Made by a program: the position numbers and the translations under genes. This document shows, piece by piece, positions 26,136 to 33,530 of a stretch of 64,000 bases of DNA (positions within the stretch are counted from its first letter, which is position 1; each line of letters starts with the position of its first letter). The stretch comes from Saprospiraceae bacterium. Its GTDB lineage: Bacteria; Bacteroidota; Bacteroidia; Chitinophagales; Saprospiraceae. The stretch lies in contig JAEUUT010000143.1 of assembly GCA_016787415.1 (NCBI GenBank), positions 28,219-92,218 of the forward strand, in the 5' to 3' direction. The notes below the pieces were generated by a model, which had not been told where the DNA came from, made no database searches, and saw nothing but the letters and a program-made list of their open reading frames with translations.

Positions 26136-27206
26136 ATGTTCACGAAAAAAAATAACCGTCCCTTCCTGATCGCCGGGCCCTGCTCGGCAGAAACGGAAGA
26201 ACAAGTAATTGCAACCGCCCGCGGATTGAAAGATCAGGGCATCGATCTGTTTCGCTCCGGGGTTTGGAAACCCCGCACGCGCCCGGGTGCTTTTGAAGGC
26301 AACGGCGCAGTAGCATTGCCCTGGCTGCGCCTCGTAAAACAGGAAACCGGCTTGAAAACAACCATCGAGGTCGCCACTGGAAACCAGGTGTATGAAGCGC
26401 TCAAACATGGCGTGGATGTACTCTGGGTTGGCGCCCGCAGCACGGTTAATCCGTTTTCTGTACAGGAAATTGCCGATGCGCTCAAAGGTGTCGATGTGCC
26501 GGTACTGGTAAAAAACCCAGTAAACCCCGATCTCGAACTTTGGGTGGGCGCTATCGAGCGTATTCGAAATGCTGGGGTCACCAACATCGGTGCTATTCAC
26601 CGTGGCTTTTCCGCTTATGCCAAATCAAAATTCCGCAATGCGCCGTACTGGGAAATCCCCATAGAACTACGCCGCAGAATGCCGGAATTGCCCCTGATTT
26701 GCGACAACTCGCACATTTGTGGCAACCGGGAAGATTTGCTCGAAGTGGCGCAGCAAGCGCTCGACCTCAACTACGACGGACTTATGACTGAGGTGCATCC
26801 GACACCGGATGATGCTTGGAGTGATGCCAAGCAACAAATTACACCATTCACCTACGCCGAACTAGTGGCCAGTCTGATTGTGCGTCGGGAAACGACGGAT
26901 AATGCTGAATTTTTGGAAAATATTGAAAACCTGCGCCATAAGATCGATGAGATCGACCTGGAACTGCTCAATCTGCTGTCGCGTCGTATGCGCGTAGCGG
27001 AAGACATCGGTCGCTACAAACTTCGCAACAACATCTCTATTCTTCAGTCGGTACGCTGGAACGAGATACTGGAAAGAGGATTTGCACAAGGCCGCCAACG
27101 TGGGCTCAACGACGAATTTATCGAAAAATTCCTCTCTGCTGTACACAATGAAAGTATTGCGCACCAGCAGACTGTCATGCACCCGGCAGTGGAAAAAGAG
27201 GCATAG
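26136..27206 (+). CDS. Fused DAHP synthase / type II chorismate mutase
   Basis: 356 residues from ATG 26136. The N-terminal part (about 1-260) is a KDO8P-like DAHP synthase, the first step of the shikimate pathway: LIAGPCSAETEEQV, GVWKPRTRPGAFEG, EVATGNQV, LVKNPVNPD, the IHRGFS box and CDNSHICGNR, with metal ligands in MTEVHP. The C-terminal part (about 270-345) is an AroQ-type chorismate mutase: LRHKIDEIDLELLNLLSRRM and GRYKLRNN. Bifunctional enzymes of this order are known in Bacteroidota. Coupling entry and branch point under one Phe leader makes the operon self-contained. Confidence 0.95.
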   Translation: MFTKKNNRPFLIAGPCSAETEEQVIATARGLKDQGIDLFRSGVWKPRTRPGAFEGNGAVALPWLRLVKQETGLKTTIEVATGNQVYEALKHGVDVLWVGARSTVNPFSVQEIADALKGVDVPVLVKNPVNPDLELWVGAIERIRNAGVTNIGAIHRGFSAYAKSKFRNAPYWEIPIELRRRMPELPLICDNSHICGNREDLLEVAQQALDLNYDGLMTEVHPTPDDAWSDAKQQITPFTYAELVASLIVRRETTDNAEFLENIENLRHKIDEIDLELLNLLSRRMRVAEDIGRYKLRNNISILQSVRWNEILERGFAQGRQRGLNDEFIEKFLSAVHNESIAHQQTVMHPAVEKEA

Positions 27207-27230
27207 ATTGATGTATTTTATTGGTTCCTG

Positions 27231-27266
27231 GGGTTGCCTGTTCCGTGCAAGTTGGGCAGGCAACCC
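27231..27266. terminator. Hairpin between convergent genes
   Basis: GGGTTGCCTG (27231-27240) pairs perfectly with CAGGCAACCC (27257-27266) over a 16-nt loop. It lies between the end of the aromatic operon and the end of the minus-strand gene at 27278. No T-run follows on either strand, so intrinsic termination is possible but not canonical. Confidence 0.5.
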
Positions 27267-27277
27267 TGAAAGCCACT

Positions 27278-29407
27278 TTACTCCATGGGCAAGATCATGG
27301 AAGCAGGGTAGCCCTGGTCGTATTCTTTTACGTAAATTGCATCATCCATTTCATACAAACTGCCCACTTTTAATACCAGAAACAACACCTGGCTTGAATA
27401 TTCGGCAAAAACGACCGATTTAACAGTTATCGGAGAATCATCTTCTATTTCTGCACTATACATAGATTCCAGCGACAATAATTTGAAATCCGAAAGCGCT
27501 TCGGGCAACTGTTCTTTTCTCACCATATCGACAAACCAGGCAGGGAAAACGACATCCATATCTATTTCCCTTTGCCGAATAGCCGCTATGAATGGGTCGT
27601 TTGTTACATCAGGCGGTTTTTCTTCATACAGTTTTTTTACCAAGCCTTTGTTCGAGCGTACGGTTTCAGCCCATGCTGCCATTTCCCGATATCTGCGTAC
27701 AGTAATTTGTTCTTCTTCGGGTGGTTTTTGAGCATATTCCGCACTTAAAGCCTTCAGAATCTGTTCTTTTTCAAGTCTTGTTTCTTCGTTTTCCAGTTGC
27801 AACATACGTGGTCGGCATTCCCACACCTGTTCAAAACGCATTCCAGTCAGCCCACTGATTTCAATGGCTTTTCGAATATTATCAGAAACCCAGATACGAC
27901 GGTACGGGTGTTCATCGCTGCAAGCAATCAGGTCAAAATCGGTATTCCAAATGTATTCGATGGGTCGCAGATGAAACGAGCCGTCCTGTTCTTTCAATTT
28001 TTCTCTTGCTGCTAAAAAATCGTCTGGCGTATTAATGGTTTCTGGATATTTCGGGGCATTGCTGCGGGTAAAATAAGAACTCAGGTAGTAAGGACGGTGT
28101 CCATTCGGCCCTCGGTTCGGGAAAGGGACACGATCCTGATCCAGCACAAAAGTCACCTTCGAATAATCAAAATAGAGATAAGACTGCTCCGGAACTACCA
28201 ATATGTAATAGGTGCGGGTTTCCGTACCGTAAAGATTTTCAGGAATTGCCAGACTGATTTCGTAAAAATGATGCGGGGGCAATTTGAAACGTTCCAGAAT
28301 GCCTTTCAGTTTTTCAGACACCACAATGGCAGGATAGTGCGGTTCATACGGCCAGTGGTGATAATCGGCATAACGAATCGGGTGCCGAAGAAACCAGGAT
28401 AACTCAAAATCATTATCTGGCAGGGGCACAGCAAGGTCTTTTCCGAATAAAACCAACTTCCATTCATCCCAATTTGAAGTGCGTTGTCCGGATGCCGGTT
28501 GCACCTGTCTTACTTCAGGCAGCATTCCAAATGCATCCTGTTTATCTTCGAAGTAATAAAATCGGACAGCATGGGGTGGATTCAAACGCTCACAAACCCG
28601 CTCAATGAGTGCGTCGTGCAGGACAGGTTGTAACACCTTTTCAAAAAAAGCGGGATTTTCGGCCACTTCCTGAGACAATCGCATATAAAACCGTTCGAAA
28701 AAAGAAGTGCTCCAATTCAAATGGACACATCCACTGAGATGGCGCCATTCCCAGTAAGCATCATAGCGTTCGAAAAAGTCTTCATCTAAATCCGACACAG
28801 GCGCCTGCCTTTTTTCTTCGAGTTCTGGAGGCAATGGACTTTTTTTTACTTCCCATTTAATATACTGATCTGTAATATCGGGTAGCGGGAATACATTTTC
28901 AGTATGATTATCTGGAAGTGACTTCAGTTTTTCCTGAAAACGTGCACTGACAGCCTGGATATTTGTATTGTATTTTTTAAGAAGAGGCCAGAATATTTTG
29001 CTTTCATAAGTGCCCAAAAAAGCATCAGTCAATGGAAGTGCCGGGTTGACGGATAGGTAAATCCAATTAATACGCGCCTCATATTGCTGAAAAGTAGATG
29101 CTGAAATCGGGAAAGTCGGATTTTGCGAGAGTTGTATCCAGTCTATCCGGTCGGCATAGCGATGCAGCAATTCTTCTGTCCAGGTTATCCCTTTATTTCC
29201 CGACAATGCGCTCCAGTCGATCCGAAGCGTCCATTTTTCCAATGCGGGCATATCCCAGCGGATACGAGGATTTGAGCAAAGCAATTGAAAATCCCAAGTA
29301 TCCGCAAACTGTTCGATCAGATCAAAAGAAAGCGGATAATACCGCGCTGTTTGTTGTCGGAACAGGTATTCGTGGGTAAATAAAAAATTTTCCAGTGCAG
29401 TAGGCAT
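27278..29407 (-). CDS. Unknown 709-residue protein with W-x-x-L-S-x-N repeats
   Basis: The start ATG (29407) overlaps the upstream TGA as TGATG, so it is translationally coupled. The N-terminal third carries repeats of about 28 residues around a W/I-D-W-x-x-L-S-x-N core: LRIDWSALSGNKGITW, DRIDWIQLSQNPTFPI, ARINWIYLSVNPALPL, and later WEWRHLSGCVHLNW. The middle (about 290-480) is a globular region rich in Tyr, Trp and Pro (HPIRYADYHHWPYEPHYPA, YYILVVPEQSYLYFDYSK); the end is charged and helical. No signal peptide, membrane helix, nucleotide-binding or protease motif is seen. Third gene of a three-gene operon with two helical-repeat paralogues. I do not recognise the family. Confidence 0.75.
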   Translation of the reverse strand: MPTALENFLFTHEYLFRQQTARYYPLSFDLIEQFADTWDFQLLCSNPRIRWDMPALEKWTLRIDWSALSGNKGITWTEELLHRYADRIDWIQLSQNPTFPISASTFQQYEARINWIYLSVNPALPLTDAFLGTYESKIFWPLLKKYNTNIQAVSARFQEKLKSLPDNHTENVFPLPDITDQYIKWEVKKSPLPPELEEKRQAPVSDLDEDFFERYDAYWEWRHLSGCVHLNWSTSFFERFYMRLSQEVAENPAFFEKVLQPVLHDALIERVCERLNPPHAVRFYYFEDKQDAFGMLPEVRQVQPASGQRTSNWDEWKLVLFGKDLAVPLPDNDFELSWFLRHPIRYADYHHWPYEPHYPAIVVSEKLKGILERFKLPPHHFYEISLAIPENLYGTETRTYYILVVPEQSYLYFDYSKVTFVLDQDRVPFPNRGPNGHRPYYLSSYFTRSNAPKYPETINTPDDFLAAREKLKEQDGSFHLRPIEYIWNTDFDLIACSDEHPYRRIWVSDNIRKAIEISGLTGMRFEQVWECRPRMLQLENEETRLEKEQILKALSAEYAQKPPEEEQITVRRYREMAAWAETVRSNKGLVKKLYEEKPPDVTNDPFIAAIRQREIDMDVVFPAWFVDMVRKEQLPEALSDFKLLSLESMYSAEIEDDSPITVKSVVFAEYSSQVLFLVLKVGSLYEMDDAIYVKEYDQGYPASMILPME

Positions 29408-30972
29408 CAATTGGTTGCTAAAGGTTCGGGCTGTTCAAGAATGGAAAACAAACCCATTTTTTCGAGCAATAATTCCGTCAGTGTTTCATAAGGTATCACT
29501 TCGATGGCAAAATGCTGGCGGGCGATTTCGGGGGTTTCACTTCGGATAATTGCCAGTTCCCGATTTATTTTTTTCTTCTGCTGCGCCGTCAGTACCTGAT
29601 GTTGGGCCAGTGTTATCACAATTCTGAAAAAACTATTGCTGCGGCGATTCAGGTCGTTGGCCAGCCAGCGTTGGCGGTATTTTTCAAGCCCGTCTGTGGG
29701 TATTTCTTTCATGGATTTACCTGGTTCCTGTGCGAGTTCGTAGAGAACTGGCAGAAGGATGAGTGGGATGTTCATGCCTTCCTTGTCTTTCTTGAGTACT
29801 TCGATTTCGTTGAACAGTTTGCTGTACCGGAATTTTCCAACGACGGATTCTACTTCTTGTGGGTCAAGTTGGTTGAGGCGGGCGAGGAGGTGGAGGTAGC
29901 CGCCAAGGAGAAGCCAGTTGTCGTGAATGGAGCCTTCGAAAGACAGAAAACCATCAGAATTGACTGCATCTTTATAGGAGTCAAGACTTTTTCTATACAA
30001 ATTATGTGATGCAAAAAAGTAGAAAGATATTTCTTTTATTCGCATTGAAGAAAGTTCCGAAACAACACTGTTTTCATAAATCCACTGAAAAATATTGTTA
30101 ACTTCACTGATATTATTAGTTTTCAATTGGGTTAATAATGAAACTTTTTGTAATAAAAATAAAGAAATTGTACCTCTATTAGTATTAGGCCTAGTAGATA
30201 AAACTGCCAAGGCCTCTTCACATACTTTTAATGCATTTTTTGAATCATTTATTGAAGCATATTTAATTATTCCTATAATGTATAGGTTTCTATAAAACCC
30301 AGATGTATTAACAGTTTCTGCAACATCTAATAATTCTTCATAATATTCAGATGATATTCTGTTTACCACATCATTTGGAGAACGATTATTCAAGTAATAT
30401 CCTAAAAGGGTGTCATAGTATTCAGAAGCGAGGTTTTCCCACTTTCGTTTTTTTTCATATGTTTTATATAAGTTTATGTAATAGCTATGTTTTTCACTAT
30501 CAAAATATGTTAACGCATGGTTTCCTCTAAGCATTTTTAATGTATCTGCCGCGAGGTCAATGAGTTCATATTTGATTGCCTGGTCTAAAACTTTTTGTAA
30601 AGTATATATTGCAGGCTTAATTGTATCTCTGGACAATAATGAAACTGCTATAGCAAAGTCTTTGTAAGCATTGTAATATGCTTTTGCACGCTCATTGTAA
30701 GATGAGTGATTAGTATCAACAAAAAGAGCAGAATTATTTAGTTGCTTGATTAATTTATCTTTTATTTTCAGATATGTTGCATTCTTAACGTCATATGATT
30801 TACATATTAATCTAACTGCTTCTTTTTCATCTTTAAATTTTCCTTGAATTAATCCATTATAGAACTGACCAATTTTGCTTTTGTTATTTTCTAGGTTTGT
30901 AACAACCTCAATTTTCTTTGAGGTGTGTTTTGAAACAGATTTAACCAAGTCTTTTAGAATTTCAAACTCCAT
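29407..30972 (-). CDS. Unknown helical-repeat protein, paralogue of the next upstream gene
   Basis: 521 residues from ATG 30972 (MEFEILKDLVKSVSK), chosen because it aligns with the paralogue's MDFDVLKDLV. The whole chain looks helical, TPR-like, without a signal peptide. Blocks shared with 31063-32580: NERAKAYYNAYKDFA, then YNERAKAY context, HDNWLLLGGYLHLLA, FNEIEVLKKDKEGMNIPL, EKYRQRWLANDLNRRS and the C-terminal VIPYETLTELLLE. The N- and C-terminal blocks are conserved, while the middle third is AT-rich and divergent. It may be a scaffold or adaptor; function unknown. Confidence 0.75.
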   Translation of the reverse strand: MEFEILKDLVKSVSKHTSKKIEVVTNLENNKSKIGQFYNGLIQGKFKDEKEAVRLICKSYDVKNATYLKIKDKLIKQLNNSALFVDTNHSSYNERAKAYYNAYKDFAIAVSLLSRDTIKPAIYTLQKVLDQAIKYELIDLAADTLKMLRGNHALTYFDSEKHSYYINLYKTYEKKRKWENLASEYYDTLLGYYLNNRSPNDVVNRISSEYYEELLDVAETVNTSGFYRNLYIIGIIKYASINDSKNALKVCEEALAVLSTRPNTNRGTISLFLLQKVSLLTQLKTNNISEVNNIFQWIYENSVVSELSSMRIKEISFYFFASHNLYRKSLDSYKDAVNSDGFLSFEGSIHDNWLLLGGYLHLLARLNQLDPQEVESVVGKFRYSKLFNEIEVLKKDKEGMNIPLILLPVLYELAQEPGKSMKEIPTDGLEKYRQRWLANDLNRRSNSFFRIVITLAQHQVLTAQQKKKINRELAIIRSETPEIARQHFAIEVIPYETLTELLLEKMGLFSILEQPEPLATN

Positions 30973-31062
30973 AGCGTGCATGATTAAGGGTGAAGGGTTA
31001 TGGTTTCTTGTCGGCTAAAGTAGCCTCTATATCCCAAAAATGCAAGCCCTTTCAAAAAAAAA

Positions 31063-32580
31063 TTATTTTCGTGCGTTCAACAGTTCCCAGAGTGTCTCAT
31101 AAGGAACCACTTCTACCGCAAAATTCTGCCCCGCCACCTCCGGCGTTTCATTTTTTAATATTTCCAGTTCTTTCTTGATTTTTTTCTCGGCAGTAGCGGA
31201 TGCATAGTCTTTTTTGGCATAAGCGATCAGCATTTTCAAAAAACTATCACTGCGCCGGTTCATGTCGTTTGCCAGCCAACGTTGACGATACTTTTCGAGG
31301 GCTTCAACGGAGGTTTCTTTCTGCTCATCAAAAGTGCCCTGTGCCAGGTGGAACAATATCGGAAGAAAGACGAGGGGGATGTTCATGCCTTCTTTGTCTT
31401 TGTCCAAGACCTCTATCTCATTGAAGAATTTACCGAAACGGAAGACTCCGATAACAGAATCAACTTTTGACTGGTCAAGAGCACCTAGTTTGGCAAGAAG
31501 GTGCAGGTATCCTCCCAGCAAAAGCCAGTTATCATGATGGCTGCCATCAAGTAAATTAAAACTTTGCAATTTAGTAACCTTTTCATATATTTTTAACGCT
31601 TCATCATATTGCTTACAATACATGCAGTGATAGAAATATAATTCATTTGCGCGAAACCAGTTGAAATCTCCTTCTTCAACCAACGAAAAGCAATAGTTTA
31701 CAAGTTGAGATACTTCATCAACATTTTTTTTTCTTAACTGATTATAGAAAGCAATTTTTTGCATCGTAAAATTGACAAGCGTCGACCTATTGGTATTCTT
31801 ACGAGGTTCTAAAACCTGTAGTGCCTCATTTGCATATTTTAGAGCCTTTTCGATATCATTAACAGAAGAGTATTTAATAATTGCAATATTATAGGTTAGA
31901 CTGTAAAAATTTGAAGTGTCTACTTTCTCAACAAGGGGATATATCTCATCAAAATATTCGCTTGCGAGTCGATGTATTTCCTGATTGGGAGACCTCTTAG
32001 TAAGATAATAACTTACAAGTGTTTCCTGATAATCCAATGCAAGAGTTTCGTAACGACGCTTTTCCTCATATTTTCGATATATATTAGTATAATATTGATT
32101 TTTTTCGAAGTCACCACCATCTCTTGCGTAATTTCGTCTCAACATTCTTGAGACGTCAGCAGCTAATTCGGTAAATTCATACTTCACTGCTTGTTCAAGT
32201 ACCAACTGCAATAAATATGTTGCTGATTTAACAGCATTTCTCGTCATAAATACAACTCCAGCAGCAAAATCCCGATACGCTGTAAAATATGCTTTCGCCC
32301 GCTCATTGAACGCAGGCTGGTTCACATCAACGAAAAATGCCGTATTGATAAGTTGCCTTATCAGTTTGTTTTTCAACTTCCGATAATTCGGGTCCTTCGC
32401 ATCACTCTTGAAGAAAAACTTGGCCACATCATCCTCCGATTTGAACTTGCCCGAACTGATGCCATCATACATCAATTCGGCCCGGCTTTTTTCCTCACCA
32501 GGGTTCCCTAATACCTCGATGCTCTTGATTTTATTCCTAGTTATGGTCTGTACCAGGTCTTTCAGTACATCAAAATCCAT
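31063..32580 (-). CDS. Unknown helical-repeat protein, first gene of a three-gene operon
   Basis: 505 residues, start ATG 32580 (MDFDVLKDLVQTITRNKIKS). Same architecture as 29407-30972: an N-terminal domain of about 110 residues with KLKNKLIRQLINTAFFVD, a TPR-like helical middle (YNIAIIKYSSVNDIEKALKY, KQYDEALKIYEKV), and a conserved C-terminal block containing HDNWLLLGGYLHLLAKL, KEGMNIPLVFLPILFHLAQ, EKYRQRWLANDMNRRSDSF and VVPYETLWELL. Ninety bases separate it from its paralogue. The tandem duplication is old, since the middle parts have diverged. No enzyme motif is seen; cytoplasmic by appearance. Confidence 0.75.
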   Translation of the reverse strand: MDFDVLKDLVQTITRNKIKSIEVLGNPGEEKSRAELMYDGISSGKFKSEDDVAKFFFKSDAKDPNYRKLKNKLIRQLINTAFFVDVNQPAFNERAKAYFTAYRDFAAGVVFMTRNAVKSATYLLQLVLEQAVKYEFTELAADVSRMLRRNYARDGGDFEKNQYYTNIYRKYEEKRRYETLALDYQETLVSYYLTKRSPNQEIHRLASEYFDEIYPLVEKVDTSNFYSLTYNIAIIKYSSVNDIEKALKYANEALQVLEPRKNTNRSTLVNFTMQKIAFYNQLRKKNVDEVSQLVNYCFSLVEEGDFNWFRANELYFYHCMYCKQYDEALKIYEKVTKLQSFNLLDGSHHDNWLLLGGYLHLLAKLGALDQSKVDSVIGVFRFGKFFNEIEVLDKDKEGMNIPLVFLPILFHLAQGTFDEQKETSVEALEKYRQRWLANDMNRRSDSFLKMLIAYAKKDYASATAEKKIKKELEILKNETPEVAGQNFAVEVVPYETLWELLNARK

Positions 32581-32963
32581 AGTATAAAAAATTGATTTTC
32601 AATTATTTAAATACAAAAACAAGCCATCTGACCGGGTTAAAATGATGTAAAGTGTCCTTGCCCGGGTGATCTGCCTGTTATCATATTTGCACTGTCAACA
32701 ATTCACCAACAATCGTCACGCCTTCGGTTCCGGCAGCACAAAGTTAGTAAAAAAATGTTGTGTTTGGCGGAACAACAAAAATGAACACTATGCGAATGTA
32801 AAACAATCATAATCAATTTTTTAAACGCAATAAAAAGTCAAAATACGTCGCGTTTATGATCAATCTGACCGGATTGAAAAGGGGAGTTTTGTCCTTTTTT
32901 GAAGGTTAGGCTCGCCGGACTTTTGTGCCAAGATTTTATTCTAACACAAAATCATCCTCGGTC
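32581..32963. other. AT-rich intergenic region, no gene seen
   Basis: 383 bases upstream of the minus-strand operon. I see no supportable open frame, RNA gene or strong hairpin. It must contain the promoter for the gene starting at 32580, but no clean TAnnTTTG box stands out. Confidence 0.5.
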
Positions 32964-33122
32964 ATGCCTATCATATTCTTCGTCATCAGCCTGTTCCTCG
33001 CAAACCAAAACGCTGTAACAATTGCTCCTAAAGGGGATTCTGAAACTAAGCAAACCGTGAAAACGGTGGAATCTCCAACTGATGGCAAAGAATATATTAT
33101 CTCTAGTGAAATAATGCCCTAA
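32964..33122 (+). CDS. Possible small exported peptide
   Basis: 52 codons from ATG 32964. MPIIFFVISLFLANQNAVT is a plausible signal or membrane segment, followed by a polar, Thr/Lys/Glu-rich tail. An in-frame start further upstream (32925) is also possible. Nothing else supports it: no family is recognised and there is no clear promoter. It could be chance. Confidence 0.3.
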   Translation: MPIIFFVISLFLANQNAVTIAPKGDSETKQTVKTVESPTDGKEYIISSEIMP

Positions 33123-33196
33123 TCCCCCCAAAACAAAGAACTTTTCCGGGCCCCCGCCCCGCAACTCGTATATAATCTTTTCAAGATTAATAAGAT

Positions 33197-33295
33197 ATTT
33201 TGCTTCGTTTATCTTCCCTTGGGGCCTTCAACAGTGAAGGCCAAGCAAATTACGGGCCACCTTCCTTCTTTATGAGTAAGGAAGGGAGGTTGGCC
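33197..33295. ncRNA. Folded intergenic region, candidate structured RNA
   Basis: Two consecutive hairpins: GGCCTTC (33223-33229) with GAAGGCC (33236-33242), and CCTTCCTT (33260-33267) with AAGGAAGG (33278-33285), the latter extended by an outer GGCCA/TGGCC pair. TTTGCTT near 33200 can pair with AAGCAAA near 33244, competing with pairing of CTT and AAG just outside the first hairpin. A strong terminator follows at 33420. It could be a small RNA or the 3' region of a transcript from the small peptide. No known family is recognised. Confidence 0.35.
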
Positions 33296-33419
33296 GAACT
33301 TTAATCCGCATCAAGCACGGCATTTTGATAATCCTGTCAAATATAGCAATCTTTCTTTTTGCCCACAACACGCCTCATTTTAGTGGGACTATTCCCAGGT
33401 CTAATCCCATTTATGTTCA

Positions 33420-33449
33420 CCGGAGCGCACCCCCGCGCTCCGGTTTTTT
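33420..33449 (+). terminator. Intrinsic terminator upstream of valS
   Basis: CCGGAGCGC (33420-33428), a 6-nt loop, GCGCTCCGG (33435-33443) and six T (33444-33449): a strong Rho-independent terminator on the plus strand. valS has its own -7 box after it, so it ends an upstream transcript from about 32.9-33.4 kb rather than obviously attenuating valS. No Val-rich leader peptide is visible. Confidence 0.85.
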
Positions 33450-33470
33450 CTTTTTCAGGCGTGTCCGTGT

Positions 33471-33478
33471 TACCTTTG
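33471..33478 (+). promoter_or_regulatory. -7 box of valS (TACCTTTG)
   Basis: TACCTTTG fits TAnnTTTG and lies 52 bases before the valS ATG, downstream of the terminator. I see no TTG at -33. Confidence 0.5.
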
Positions 33479-33530
33479 CCGCCCATTCTGGTTTTTCATT
33501 CAAATAACACACCGACCGCTGCTGAAGCAC

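Noticed and set aside
27231..27266. Canonical intrinsic terminator at the end of the aromatic operon
   Set aside because: The stem is perfect but no T-run follows on either strand, so it is kept only as a hairpin of uncertain role.
33325..33507. Possible Val leader peptide attenuating valS through the terminator at 33420
   Set aside because: Frames in this interval are not Val-rich, no alternative pairing with the terminator is visible, and valS has its own -7 box downstream.
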